Source: Alphaproteobacteria bacterium (GTDB lineage Bacteria > Pseudomonadota > Alphaproteobacteria > JAAEOK01). From it: a DNA stretch of 64,000 bases. The notes below the pieces were generated by a model. The model made no database searches. It had not been told where the DNA came from and saw only the letters and a list, made by a program, of their open reading frames with translations. A program made the position numbers and the translations under genes. Shown one piece after another: positions 49,137 through 58,571 of the stretch; positions within the stretch are counted from its first letter, which is position 1; every line of letters begins with the position of its first letter. The stretch is taken from contig JAAEOK010000077.1 of assembly GCA_024244705.1 (NCBI GenBank), positions 62,001 through 126,000 on the forward strand, given 5' to 3'.

Positions 49137-49787
49137 TTACGGCCGGTGTGCTGTCAGCAAATAGTGGGGATACCAGAGCGACCGATGATGCGACGGCGGG
49201 CTTACGTTCAATCCGCAGTCCGCGAGGATTGCGGCGATGTCCGCGGCCCGTCGCGGCTGCACCCATTCACGGCTCAGAACCAAATCGTGGATCTGATTGA
49301 GGGCGCTGCCCATTCTGCGGTCGGCGTCGATATCCATGACGATAAGCCGAGCACCCGGCCGCAAAGCCGACGCCAGGTCGCGGAGGAAGGCTTCCTGGCG
49401 CGCCGCCGCCACATGGTGCAGCACATCGATCAATGTGACGACATCGTAGTCGTCGAGGTCCGGCAATGCGTCGTCCGGTGCCGTCAGGCGAACTCGTACC
49501 CTGTCGTCCGCGCCGATCAGAGATCCGGCATTACTGACCGCGTCGGCCGAAATGTCGTAACCGTGGGCGGCTCGGCAGCGCCGGTATTCAAGCGCCAGAT
49601 AAAGCAGGGTTCCGTTGCCGCAGCCGATATCGAACAGTCGTGCGCCGGTCGGAATTCGGGCGAGAACCTCGTGCAGCGGCACGACGAACGGGCGATAGCG
49701 GACTTTCAGGCGATCGAGCAAACCGAACGCGCCGATGCGGCCGCCGAGTTTGGCCGACAGGGCCTTCCTGGTCAGTGTCGATGACAC
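49137..49787 (-). CDS. class I SAM-dependent methyltransferase
   Basis: 216 residues from a GTG at 49787, five bases after GGAGG. LFDIGCGNGTLLYLALEYRR is the SAM-binding motif I; DYDVVTLIDVLHHVAAARQE and ALRPGARLIVMDIDADRRMG are motifs post-I to III. It lies between the UbiA-type gene and the frameshifted membrane protein on the same strand, which suggests a lipid-glycan substrate, but that is inference. Confidence 0.83.
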   Translation of the reverse strand: MSSTLTRKALSAKLGGRIGAFGLLDRLKVRYRPFVVPLHEVLARIPTGARLFDIGCGNGTLLYLALEYRRCRAAHGYDISADAVSNAGSLIGADDRVRVRLTAPDDALPDLDDYDVVTLIDVLHHVAAARQEAFLRDLASALRPGARLIVMDIDADRRMGSALNQIHDLVLSREWVQPRRAADIAAILADCGLNVSPPSHHRSLWYPHYLLTAHRP

Positions 49788-49903
49788 GGCCGTTCCTCCG
49801 TCGCGCGAGCTTTTGGCGGACAAAGTGGAGACCGGCTCAAGCGTTCCGCGCGCCGATGTCGGCGACCCGGCGTATCGTTGTCCGACACTTTCGGTGGTTG
49901 ACG

Positions 49904-50905
49904 TCACAGGTAGAACAGGACCGCGTAAGTCAAAACCCAGCACACCACGGACGTGCGGATCATCGGATCCTGGAGCACCAGTTCGGCTGGGGCATCGGGC
50001 GTCTCGGTCACGACGACCAATTGAAGATAACGGAACAATCCGAGCGCGACGAAGATCGCCGTCGCGATAAGATAAGGCGATCCGACCCGGGTCATGGCAT
50101 AGCCCGAGACACAAAAGAGAACGTAGCTCAGCAGGGTCGTCGCGGCGGCGACGCCGAGCAGGAGGTCGAGGAAGGATTTGTTATAGGCCGACAGGACGGG
50201 GCGGCAAGCGGCGGCGCGGCCATCTCCGGCTTGCGCGAGGTCGGCGCGCCGCTTGCCGACGACGAGGAACAAGGCGAGCAGTGCCGTCATACTCAAAATC
50301 CAAGGCGACGCCGTAACGCCGATCGCCGCGCTGCCGGCCAACAAACGTAGAACGTAGCCGCTGGCGACGACGAACATCTCGATGAGCGCGACATGCTTGA
50401 GCCATATCGAATATGCGATATTGACGGCAATGTATGCGGCGGCGACCAGGGCGAATATCGGGCCCAGCCCGGAAACCAGCATCGCCACGCCGGCCGCCGA
50501 CAGCAACCCGGCGAACAGTATCCAGGCCTGCCGAGGTGTCACCGCACCGGCGGCAATGGGCCGGCCTCGCTTGAGCGGGTGGTCACGATCGTCGGCGGCA
50601 TCGTGGATATCGTTGAACACATAGACCGCGGCCGATATCAGCGTAAAGACAAGGGTGGCGACCACGGCCACCCAGACTTGGCCGACGATCAGGATTTGAC
50701 CGGCGAAGAAGACCGGCGCCGCGACGAATCCGTTCTTGATCCACTGCCATGGCCGCGTCAGGGTCAGCAACGCGGCGGCGGTACGCCCGATATGCCGCGA
50801 CGGAGCGGCGCCACCGCCGATGGTGCTTCGCGCTTTGGTCGCCGGGCTCAAGATTGGCCAATCGATGGCTACTCTAGGCGGGCGCATTGCTTGATGCTGG
50901 TCCAT
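49904..50905 (-). CDS. UbiA-family prenyltransferase, decaprenyl-phosphate phosphoribosyltransferase-like
   Basis: 333 residues from the ATG at 50905, with eight or nine helices. TRPWQWIKNGFVAAPVFFAG is typical of the branch that includes mycobacterial DPPR synthase, and the metal motif is NDIHDAADDRDHPLKRGRPI. This branch attaches phosphoribose to polyprenyl phosphate, the first step to lipid-linked arabinose/ribose donors. I infer the same kind of reaction here because the neighbours are a methyltransferase and a possible GT-C protein, but a quinone-type function is not excluded. The start is uncertain. Confidence 0.78.
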   Translation of the reverse strand: MDQHQAMRPPRVAIDWPILSPATKARSTIGGGAAPSRHIGRTAAALLTLTRPWQWIKNGFVAAPVFFAGQILIVGQVWVAVVATLVFTLISAAVYVFNDIHDAADDRDHPLKRGRPIAAGAVTPRQAWILFAGLLSAAGVAMLVSGLGPIFALVAAAYIAVNIAYSIWLKHVALIEMFVVASGYVLRLLAGSAAIGVTASPWILSMTALLALFLVVGKRRADLAQAGDGRAAACRPVLSAYNKSFLDLLLGVAAATTLLSYVLFCVSGYAMTRVGSPYLIATAIFVALGLFRYLQLVVVTETPDAPAELVLQDPMIRTSVVCWVLTYAVLFYL

Positions 50906-51214
50906 TGCCAATCGCACGCATCGTGGTGAATTTCCGCGATTTGAACCTAGCCACAAGAAGTTAACAATTTCGCTACGTAAAGGCGCCGGCGCCCAGGCCG
51001 GTCGCGGCTACGGTCGGCCTGCCGTTTTCGCCGCTTCACCCCTGGAAAATAAGGGCAATTCTCCCCATGTACGGAGCGCGGTCGGCCCCCCACGGGGCCG
51101 ACATTGGTGTTGGCAGATGGCTCGCGGTTTGGCACAGTAGACATATCGCCGACCGAAAATGCGTTTGGTGCCGGCTATCGCCCCGGGCGACGGCCCAATA
51201 AGTGAGGTGTTCCA

Positions 51215-51856
51215 ATGAGTAAGGCGGTTCGGTCTTTGGTGTTGAGTTGCTTGTTGGTGGCGCCTGTCGCTGCGACGGCCGAAGACGGCATCACCGAGAT
51301 TCTGGAATATCGTGTCCTGCGCGACGGCGATCAGATCGGCAGCCATATTTTTACGATTTCCCAAGACCAGGACCAGACCAGGGTCAACGTCAAAACCGAT
51401 ATTGAGGTCCGGATCGCATTTATCACCGCATTCCGTTTCGAGCACGAACGCGACGAAGTGTGGCGGAATGGCAGTCTGGTCAGCATCGAATCGACGACCA
51501 ACGATGACGGTGACGAATACACGATTAAGGGTTGGGCCACGGACGATGGTTTCTTGCGCAACGTCAATGGGCGTACCGATTCGTTCGACAACGGAACCGG
51601 CCTTGTCAGCTTCTGGGACCGCGACCTGATCCTCGCCAACAATTCCTATTTCAGCGGCGTGGTCGACGAGACCTACGATGTATCGATCTCGTCTCCGAGC
51701 GTCGAAACGCTGTGGATCGACGAACGCAGCTATGACGCCGAGCACTACCGGATGTCCGGCGATTTGGACTACGACCTGTGGTACGATTCCGAAGGGAGCC
51801 CATTGAAGATCTCGTTTGAAAAGCGCGGATCGAAGATCGATTGGATCCTGAAATAG
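51215..51856 (+). CDS. exported protein, DUF6134-like
   Basis: 213 residues. Signal peptide MSKAVRSLVLSCLLVAPVAA with cleavage near TAEDG. The mature part is all beta-rich (ILEYRVLRDGDQIGSHIFTI; VRIAFITAFRFEHERDEVWR; YYDLWYDSEGSPLKISFEKR-like end). It resembles DUF6134, a periplasmic family of unknown role. A short gap of 16 bp separates it from the deacetylase gene, so they may be co-transcribed. Confidence 0.7.
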   Translation: MSKAVRSLVLSCLLVAPVAATAEDGITEILEYRVLRDGDQIGSHIFTISQDQDQTRVNVKTDIEVRIAFITAFRFEHERDEVWRNGSLVSIESTTNDDGDEYTIKGWATDDGFLRNVNGRTDSFDNGTGLVSFWDRDLILANNSYFSGVVDETYDVSISSPSVETLWIDERSYDAEHYRMSGDLDYDLWYDSEGSPLKISFEKRGSKIDWILK

Positions 51857-51872
51857 CGCGGATGTTGCGACC

Positions 51873-52898
51873 GTGAAGGTCGTCTATCCCGAGGCGCAGG
51901 CGCTCCATCAGCCAGATTTCTATTACATCCGCGGCAACCGATCAGGCGCCCGTGAGGTGCCGGAAAGAGCCGAAGTGCTGTTGCGCGCGGCGCGCAGTGC
52001 CGGTCACGAGATCGTGGCGGCGGAGAGTTTCGGTGCGACGCCCCGTGAAGCGGTCCATGACCGGGATTATCTGGCGTTTCTCGAAACCGCGCACGAGAGG
52101 TGGCAGGCGTTGGAAAATGCCTCGCCCCAGATCATGCCGAGTATTCATCCGGTCCGCCACATGCAGGGCCGGCCGGCCCACATCGTCGGCCAGGTCGGCT
52201 GGTTCATCGCCGACACCTCCTGCCCGATCGGTCGCGGAACTTGGCAGGCCGCCTGCGCCAGCGCCGACGCGGCGATCCACGCGGCGCGGCTGGTTCAGGG
52301 CGGCGAACGCGCGGCCTACGCGCTGTCGAGGCCACCGGGGCATCATTGCTATTCCGACTTAGCCGGCGGCTTCTGTTACCTCAACAACATCGCGATCGCC
52401 GCCGAGGACATGCGGCGCGAATTCGATCGGCTCGCCATCATCGACATCGACGTCCATCACGGCAACGGCACCCAGGGCATTTTCTACCGCCGCGATGACG
52501 TCTTCTTCGCCTCTGTTCACGCCGACCCCAATGCCTTCTATCCCTTCTTCGCCGGCTATGCGTCGGAAACCGGCGACGGGCCCGGCAAGGGCACGACACT
52601 GAACAAGCCGTTGCCGCTGGGCAGCGGTGACGGCGACTTTATGGCCGCGGTCGATGAAATTCTCGCCGCGGTCCGTGAATTCGCGCCCGCCGCGGTCCTT
52701 GTATCGCTGGGTTTCGACGCCTCGGAGGACGACCCGTTCGCCGGACTCGCCGTGACGACCGCGGGTTTTGGGCAGGTCGGCACCGCCATCGCGCGACTTG
52801 GCCTGCCCCTGGTGCTGGTTCAGGAAGGCGGCTACCTCAGCCGGTCGCTCGGCGACAACCTGGTCAGCTTCATCGCCGGGGTTGATTCAGCGCTGTAA
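51873..52898 (+). CDS. histone-deacetylase-family amidohydrolase (acetylpolyamine amidohydrolase-like)
   Basis: 341 residues, zinc-dependent arginase/deacetylase fold. The catalytic His pair is in SRPPGHHCYSDLAGGFCYLN, zinc ligands in IIDIDVHHGNGTQGIFYRRD and VSLGFDASEDDPFAGLAV, and a glycine-rich loop LVQEGGYLSRSLGDNL closes the site. Bacterial members of this clade deacetylate acetylpolyamines or other small amides. The last 67 bp overlap the end of the convergent DUF1194 gene. Confidence 0.9.
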   Translation: MKVVYPEAQALHQPDFYYIRGNRSGAREVPERAEVLLRAARSAGHEIVAAESFGATPREAVHDRDYLAFLETAHERWQALENASPQIMPSIHPVRHMQGRPAHIVGQVGWFIADTSCPIGRGTWQAACASADAAIHAARLVQGGERAAYALSRPPGHHCYSDLAGGFCYLNNIAIAAEDMRREFDRLAIIDIDVHHGNGTQGIFYRRDDVFFASVHADPNAFYPFFAGYASETGDGPGKGTTLNKPLPLGSGDGDFMAAVDEILAAVREFAPAAVLVSLGFDASEDDPFAGLAVTTAGFGQVGTAIARLGLPLVLVQEGGYLSRSLGDNLVSFIAGVDSAL

Positions 52899-53608
52899 GG
52901 GGGCGGACCGGAATCGGCGATCGCATTTCCGGCGATTTCATTTATCAGCTTCTTGAGAACCGCGACTTCGAAATCCTCGAAGCGGTCGGCCGTCAGGGCG
53001 AAAGACCCGGTGCCGCCGATCACATTGTCGAGGTAGTAACGGTCGAGCAATTTGACGTCGCTCAAAATCGGCAGGCCGTTGATGACGATGCCGCTGGAGA
53101 CGGCTTCGTCACGAGCCGCAACCGGGTGTTCGCCCTGATTTGAGCGGCCGTCGCCGGAGATGTCGATGGTCCAGCGCGGGCCGTCGAAAGGGTTATTGGG
53201 GAAAAGGCGAGTCGCATATCGAATCGCCGCGGCGATATCGGTTTGCCCGGTCAGGAACGTCCGCCTCGTGAGCGCGATTCTTTCGGCAAAACCAAGCGCG
53301 CTGGCCGCATCGTGCACACGGGTCCATTCCACCGCCACGCGCTGCTCACGGGCACCGGACCAATGGACCAACGCGACGGCGACGCCATCGGGCGCCGCTT
53401 CGAAAATCGTATCGATTAGCGTCTGGTTGCGGAACGCCGCCGCGTAGCCTTCCATTTGAAAGCGGTATTCGCGGTACGAAACGCTCGACGAAGTGTCGAC
53501 GGCCAACACCAATTCCTGATCGACGCGCTGCGCCGCCAGGCTCGGCGAGACAAGCCAGAGAATGATCGGCGCAAGGACCGCCAACGCAATACCGGAACGC
53601 GAAATCAT
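52832..53608 (-). CDS. DUF1194 protein (VWA-like, exported)
   Basis: 258 residues. Signal peptide MISRSGIALAVLAPIILWLV-SPSLAA, then a von Willebrand A-like domain with a MIDAS motif (LVLAVDTSSSVSYREYRFQM) and WTIDISGDGRSNQGEHPVAA as the second metal loop. Function unknown. The final 22 codons overlap the 3' end of the deacetylase gene on the other strand, after the domain has ended. Confidence 0.82.
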   Translation of the reverse strand: MISRSGIALAVLAPIILWLVSPSLAAQRVDQELVLAVDTSSSVSYREYRFQMEGYAAAFRNQTLIDTIFEAAPDGVAVALVHWSGAREQRVAVEWTRVHDAASALGFAERIALTRRTFLTGQTDIAAAIRYATRLFPNNPFDGPRWTIDISGDGRSNQGEHPVAARDEAVSSGIVINGLPILSDVKLLDRYYLDNVIGGTGSFALTADRFEDFEVAVLKKLINEIAGNAIADSGPPPYSAESTPAMKLTRLSPSDRLR

Positions 53609-53668
53609 GGCCGCCGCAGGATGGCACCGCCACCGCGGCAGCGCTACCCTCGTCGAGGGCGCAGTATG

Positions 53669-54847
53669 TCAGGGCAGCACCAGACCCGGCATAGGACGCG
53701 CGCCGCCGCTGTCCGGAAAAACGGAGCGGTCGAGCGCCGCGTTCCCGACGCTCAGGTGATCGGCCAGGATGCCTTTGAAAACCGAACGCAAATCGAGGGT
53801 CGGCCGCAGGTCGCGACCCTCGTGCAGGTCGCCGGACGCCAGTCCCGGCCAATCCGCGACCACCCGCCCGCCGCGTACGCCGCCGCCGACCATCAGCGCC
53901 ACCCCGGCGGTGCCGTGATCGGTGCCACCGGTACCGTTCGCCGCCGCCGTCCGTCCAAACTCGGTAACCGCCACGACCACCGTTTCCGGCCAGGCGCTTC
54001 CCAGGGCGAGCCTCAGCTTGTCGAGCCCGGCGTCGAGCCCGGCCAAATTGTTGGCCAGACGGCCGCGCACGGTGCCCTGGTTGGCATGGGTGTCCCAGCC
54101 GCCCATTTCCATGACCGCGAGCCGGGGGCCCGACGGCTCGGACAGCATCCGGCCGGCAACCGTCGCCATGGTGCCGAACGCCGCCGCACCCCGGCCCGGA
54201 CGGCGGCCGTCCATGGCGCCGCCCATGTCTTGGGTCCGCATCGCCTCGGCGAAGGCCGGGCCGAAGACCGGGTCGTTGCTGTACAGGTCGCCAAGCCGTT
54301 CGAAAAAGGCCTCGTCCGGCGTCGGCAGCACCGAAGGCGCCCAGTTGGCGACGGCGATATCGCCGCGCAGCACCAGGGGCACGGTCTGGCCGACGGCGAG
54401 TGCGGCCGCACCGCTGCCGCCCAGCGCCGCCACCGTGCGGTTGAGCCAACCGTCGGTTGCCGCATGGGGGCGTGTGGTGCCGTTTTCGAGCAGGTCCTGA
54501 CCGTCGAAATGGGAACGGTTGCGGTACGGCGACGCGGTGGCATGGATCGCCAGCATTTCACCCCGGGCGTAGGCGGCATGAAGTTTCTCGAGTGACGGAT
54601 GAAGAGCGAAAAACCCGTCGAGCGGCAAGGCCTCGTTGGCGGACAAGGCCAAGGCGCCCCGCCGGGCGCCGTATTGCGGATCGCCGACCGGCGGCACCGC
54701 CGCCAGGCCGTCGAGGCCACCGCGTAAAACGACCAGAACGAATCGATGGGCGCCCGGGACCTGAGCGAGGGATAGCCGCGGCAGCGATAGGGCGGCGGCA
54801 GCGGCGAAGGATTTGAGCACGGTGCGGCGGCTCGGCATGGCATTCAT
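53669..54847 (-). CDS. DUF1501 exported protein
   Basis: 392 residues. Tat-type signal MPSRRTVLKSFAAAAALSLP just after the start, then the alkaline-phosphatase-like DUF1501 fold: RFVLVVLRGGLDGLAAVPPV, HPSLEKLHAAYARGEML, LAVMEMGGWDTHANQGTVRG and TVVVAVTEFGRTAAANG. Start at 54847 (MNAMPSRR) overlaps the DUF1800 stop as ATGA. The pair is usually found together; its function is not known. Confidence 0.88.
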   Translation of the reverse strand: MNAMPSRRTVLKSFAAAAALSLPRLSLAQVPGAHRFVLVVLRGGLDGLAAVPPVGDPQYGARRGALALSANEALPLDGFFALHPSLEKLHAAYARGEMLAIHATASPYRNRSHFDGQDLLENGTTRPHAATDGWLNRTVAALGGSGAAALAVGQTVPLVLRGDIAVANWAPSVLPTPDEAFFERLGDLYSNDPVFGPAFAEAMRTQDMGGAMDGRRPGRGAAAFGTMATVAGRMLSEPSGPRLAVMEMGGWDTHANQGTVRGRLANNLAGLDAGLDKLRLALGSAWPETVVVAVTEFGRTAAANGTGGTDHGTAGVALMVGGGVRGGRVVADWPGLASGDLHEGRDLRPTLDLRSVFKGILADHLSVGNAALDRSVFPDSGGARPMPGLVLP

Positions 54848-56172
54848 CTCCGCTGGAATTCGGGACTGGCCAGGAGCAGCGCGAACGCCTGCTGGCTGTC
54901 GGCCGCCCGAGCGATGGCCTGGCGCGTGGCCGGGGAAACGACCGGGCCTATGGTCTGATCCATGACCGGCCCGGGCGGCACGGCCCCGCCGGTCCGTTCG
55001 GCGACCGCGTAGGCCCATTCGATCCGGTGCATCAGGGCATTCGGGCCCAGCCACGCCTCCGCCGTATCCGGCCAACCCGCCGGAGACGGCGCGTCGAAAG
55101 GCGCTTGGCCGAGCAGACTCAAGGACTCGACCAATCGTTTGCTGGCGCCGGTAAACCCGACCGGTCTCAGCGCCGAGACGACATAGTCATTGGGACTCTT
55201 GATCTTGGCCAACGGCTGCTGCCACGCCTCGGGCGCGGCGATCAACCCGCGCGCCATCGCGCCGAGGTCGCCATCGGTGTCGAGAAACAGGCGTGCCAGC
55301 CGGTTGACGGCGGTGGCCGGCGGATCATCGGCGATGAAATGGCGGGCGAGTTTGGTCGCGATATGGTGCGCCGTAGCCGGGTGCCGCGCCAGGTCGAACA
55401 GCGCCCGCCGGCCCTCCTCCTCGCCGCCTTCCGCATAGTTCCGGCCGAGCAGGGACTTCGCCCCCGGCTCGTGCGCCAGGTCATAGAACCGAAAGGTCCC
55501 GCTATTCGCCTCGCCGCGGCGTCCCGCCGACCACCCGGTGAGGATTCGCGCCAGCGCTTCGACGTCGCGTTGGCCGTAACCGCCGTCGACACCGAGGGTA
55601 TGGAGTTCGAGGATTTCGCGGGCCAGGTTCTCGTTGAGTCCTTTGTCGCGGCGGCGCCCGACGACGGAATTGGGGCCAAAGGATAGATGGTTGTCGAGGT
55701 AGTAGAGCATCGCCGGGTGTTGAGTGACGGCGAGCAGCATGTCCGCGAACCTGCCGCCGACATGGGGCCGAATCGCCTCGCGCTCGTAGGCGCCGGCGAC
55801 ACCACTGAGCAGCGGCTTGCGGATCGACACCGTGAAGTGATTGCTCCAAAAGGCGACCAAACGCTCGACCAACGGCGCATCGCTGCGGATCGCGGCCAAT
55901 GTACGCGCACCGGCCTCGTCCATGTAGAGTTGGCGCATGCGCCGCTTGGTCTCCTTTAAATCATCCCGGTCGCGCTTTCTCCCGCCCTTTTGGAATTGCT
56001 TGACGATTTCGGGAGTGCGCTGGAAATCGCGCAATTCGGCCGGCACGCGGCCGGCTGCTCCGAGCTGGGTCTCGAGCACCTGTTGCGGCGCCGGCGCCAG
56101 TTTCTCCAGTTCCCCCGGGCCGGGGCCCAAGCCAAAGCGGGTGGCGGCGATGAAAGCGGCGGTCGTGCTCAT
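54844..56172 (-). CDS. DUF1800 protein
   Basis: 442 residues from the ATG at 56172; a GTG at 56187 would add five. FIAATRFGLGPGPGELEKLA is the family N-terminus, with LVAFWSNHFTVSIRKPLLSG, LDNHLSFGPNSVVGRRRDKG, ENLAREILELHTLGVDGGYG and ALARILTGW following. Nearly all helical. Members pair with DUF1501; no activity has been shown. Confidence 0.9.
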   Translation of the reverse strand: MSTTAAFIAATRFGLGPGPGELEKLAPAPQQVLETQLGAAGRVPAELRDFQRTPEIVKQFQKGGRKRDRDDLKETKRRMRQLYMDEAGARTLAAIRSDAPLVERLVAFWSNHFTVSIRKPLLSGVAGAYEREAIRPHVGGRFADMLLAVTQHPAMLYYLDNHLSFGPNSVVGRRRDKGLNENLAREILELHTLGVDGGYGQRDVEALARILTGWSAGRRGEANSGTFRFYDLAHEPGAKSLLGRNYAEGGEEEGRRALFDLARHPATAHHIATKLARHFIADDPPATAVNRLARLFLDTDGDLGAMARGLIAAPEAWQQPLAKIKSPNDYVVSALRPVGFTGASKRLVESLSLLGQAPFDAPSPAGWPDTAEAWLGPNALMHRIEWAYAVAERTGGAVPPGPVMDQTIGPVVSPATRQAIARAADSQQAFALLLASPEFQRR

Positions 56173-56234
56173 CGGGGTTGGTCGCACCTCGAAATTCGCG
56201 GTCCCATCCTGATATCACGGGCGACGCCCAATTT

Positions 56235-57158
56235 TCATGCGCGCACGCGCAATCGACCCCGGACCTTGCGCTCCCGTATCGAAAGGTAGATTCCGCTGGC
56301 GATGAGAATGAAGATCCCGACCCAGGTCCAACCATCCGGAAAATTTCCGAAAACGAGGTAGCCGATCACCGCCGCGCTGACGATCTCGGCATAGCCATAG
56401 GGCGCCAGAAACGATGCCGGGGCCTGCTCGTAAGCCTTGATGATAAAGAAATGGCCGCTCGCCGCGGTCGCCCCGAGCAGCACCATCCACCCGATGTCGC
56501 CGCCCCGCGGCGTGACCCACTCGAACGGCATCACCGCGCTCATGACGATTGCGCCGAGCAAGGCCGTATAGGTCAGTGTCACCAGCGGCGGCGCCGTGCG
56601 TGACAGCCGGCGGGTCGCGATCGCATAAAGCGCATAACAGAGGCCGGCGCCGAGGGCGAAAACGGCACCCTCCTCGAAGACGCCGGCACCGGGCCTGATG
56701 ATGATGCAGACGCCGACGAAGCCGATCGCGACCGTGGTCCATCGCCGGATGCCGACCGTTTCCTTGAGCAGCAATGCCGACAGCAGGGTGACGACCATCG
56801 GCGAAACGAAGAAGATGCCCAGGGTGTCGGCGATCGGCAGAGTCTTGAGGGCGGCGAAAAAGCAAATCGTCGCGCCGAGCAGGAAGCCGCCGCGAATGAC
56901 TTGAAGCACCGGGTTCGGCGGCCATAACCCGCGCCAGCCATAGCGCCACAGCGCGAATGGCGCCAGCAACAGAAAGTGAAAAAAGAACCGCGCCCAGACC
57001 ACCTCGAGGACCGGATAGGTCGCGGCGAGATGCTTGGCGATGGCATCGAGCCCGGGAATGATGGTGTAGGCGACCAGCAACAGGCCGACGCCGAGGAGCG
57101 GGCGATCGCCGGCGGCGACCACATGAGTGTCCCGACCCGGCGGCAGAGAGACGGTCAT
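56235..57158 (-). CDS. EamA/DMT-family transporter
   Basis: 307 residues with ten helices in two EamA repeats. IIPGLDAIAKHLAATYPVLE and FVSPMVVTLLSALLLKETVG mark the first repeat; FIIKAYEQAPASFLAPYGYA and VIGYLVFGNFPDGWTWVGIF mark the second. Resembles S-adenosylmethionine or amino-acid drug/metabolite exporters, but the substrate is unknown. It is not closely related to the EamA gene at 35953. Confidence 0.87.
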   Translation of the reverse strand: MTVSLPPGRDTHVVAAGDRPLLGVGLLLVAYTIIPGLDAIAKHLAATYPVLEVVWARFFFHFLLLAPFALWRYGWRGLWPPNPVLQVIRGGFLLGATICFFAALKTLPIADTLGIFFVSPMVVTLLSALLLKETVGIRRWTTVAIGFVGVCIIIRPGAGVFEEGAVFALGAGLCYALYAIATRRLSRTAPPLVTLTYTALLGAIVMSAVMPFEWVTPRGGDIGWMVLLGATAASGHFFIIKAYEQAPASFLAPYGYAEIVSAAVIGYLVFGNFPDGWTWVGIFILIASGIYLSIRERKVRGRLRVRA

Positions 57159-57195
57159 CGGGCGAAATGCGGCGGACGCCGTGCCGGTCCCGGCC

Positions 57196-58062
57196 CTACT
57201 CGGCGGCGGGCGCGGTCGGGCGTCGCGACCGAAAGGGGTAGGTCACCTGACCCAGCAGCGAGGCCGGCATGGAATCGTGGATTCCGATCTCGGCCGGCGG
57301 ACGCCGGTCGGGATTGATGTAAGTGCCGAAGATCTGATCGAACAGCATCAGATTCTCGCCGTAGTTGCGGTTGCCCTCCTCGGGCACCATCGAATGGTGC
57401 CAGCGGTGAAGTTCCGGGGTGTTGAAGACATAACTCAGGATGCCGCCGCGCATCGCGATATTGCAATGGGTCAGCACACCGATATAGGCGGTGATCGCGC
57501 TGACCCACATGATCACCGATTCCGGAGCGCCGACGAGGAATGCCACGGCCAGGCCGAAGCTCGTGCTGACGATCGTATCGACGAAGTGGAAGCGGCCGGT
57601 GTTGACCACCCACAAACGCTTGGCGCTATGGTGGATGGCATGGAATCGCCACAGCAGCGGCCATTCGTGGGCCAGCCGGTGGGCCCAGTAGAAGCCGAAT
57701 TCGGCCGCGACCAGGCCGATCAGAATCTGCGCCCACAACGGCCATTCGCCCGGCCACCACGTGGCGCCGGTCGGCGACACCATCTCGGTGGCGCCGATCA
57801 TCGCCAGCGATACGACCAGGACCTGGACCGCCGTCTTGCTGAGCAGGGTATGGCCGAGATCTGCGACCAGTTGTCCGTCATAGGACAACCATCGCTCTTC
57901 GTGGGGCATGACCCGCTCGAGGATGAGAAGAACACCCGCCAGAGTGAGATAGCTCAAGTTGAAGGCAATGACCGGATGGCCGAAAACGAAGCCGACAGAC
58001 AGCGCGCTGATCGCAATGCCGAGTAGCAATGGCCAGATGACGTACGAGATGACCGTCCGCAT
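57196..58062 (-). CDS. sterol desaturase/fatty-acid hydroxylase family protein
   Basis: 288 residues, membrane di-iron enzyme. The histidine boxes are HRLAHEWPLLWRFHAIHHSA and ELHRWHHSMVPEEGNRNYGE, together with HFVDTIVSTS. Four to five hydrophobic segments surround them. The start at 58062 follows GAGGGG; a longer upstream frame is unsupported. Likely hydroxylates or desaturates a lipid; the substrate is unknown. Confidence 0.85.
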   Translation of the reverse strand: MRTVISYVIWPLLLGIAISALSVGFVFGHPVIAFNLSYLTLAGVLLILERVMPHEERWLSYDGQLVADLGHTLLSKTAVQVLVVSLAMIGATEMVSPTGATWWPGEWPLWAQILIGLVAAEFGFYWAHRLAHEWPLLWRFHAIHHSAKRLWVVNTGRFHFVDTIVSTSFGLAVAFLVGAPESVIMWVSAITAYIGVLTHCNIAMRGGILSYVFNTPELHRWHHSMVPEEGNRNYGENLMLFDQIFGTYINPDRRPPAEIGIHDSMPASLLGQVTYPFRSRRPTAPAAE

Positions 58063-58183
58063 TCCCCTCTTCCCACTCGACCCCCGCTGGGCGCTCAGCC
58101 ACACGTTTTTACCGGCGGTCCCGGTCCGGGGTCCACAAAAAATATGCGATGGCGGCCCTATTCCCAAGACCGCGCCATCCGAT

Positions 58184-58546
58184 ATGATGTCGATCATGGA
58201 AACCGACGCGGCCGCGGACGCCGGTAAATACGAGAACCGCCTGTTGGCGCGCAAGGACGAACTCGAGCAGCTTGTCGACGCGACATCGGCGGAGCGCGCG
58301 ACGGTCGAACTCGACCAGCAGCGGCAAGGCCGGTTGTCCCGGATGGATGCGCTTCAAGCCCAGGCCATGGCCAACGAGGCGGCGCGGCGGCGCCTCGTCG
58401 AGCTGGAGCGCATCGACAACGCGCTCAAGCGATGCGCCGCCGGAGACTACGGGTACTGCGTCGCCTGCGAGGAACCGATTCCGGCGGCCCGCCTCGATTT
58501 CGACCCGGCGATCGCGACCTGCGTCAATTGCGCGCGCGGGGGGTAG
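58184..58546 (+). CDS. DksA/TraR-type zinc-finger protein
   Basis: About 120 residues. A coiled-coil N-terminal helix pair (KDELEQLVDATSAERATVEL; MANEAARRRLVELERIDNAL) is followed by a C4 zinc finger, YCVACEEPIPAARLDFDPAI-ATCVNC. Members bind RNA polymerase through the secondary channel and modulate transcription. Starts at 58184, 58187 and 58196 are all in frame and none has a clear ribosome site. Shorter than classic DksA (about 150), more like the TraR/DksA-like subgroup. Confidence 0.82.
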   Translation: MMSIMETDAAADAGKYENRLLARKDELEQLVDATSAERATVELDQQRQGRLSRMDALQAQAMANEAARRRLVELERIDNALKRCAAGDYGYCVACEEPIPAARLDFDPAIATCVNCARGG

Positions 58547-58571
58547 TTATGTTGCGAGCACCGCAACCAGC

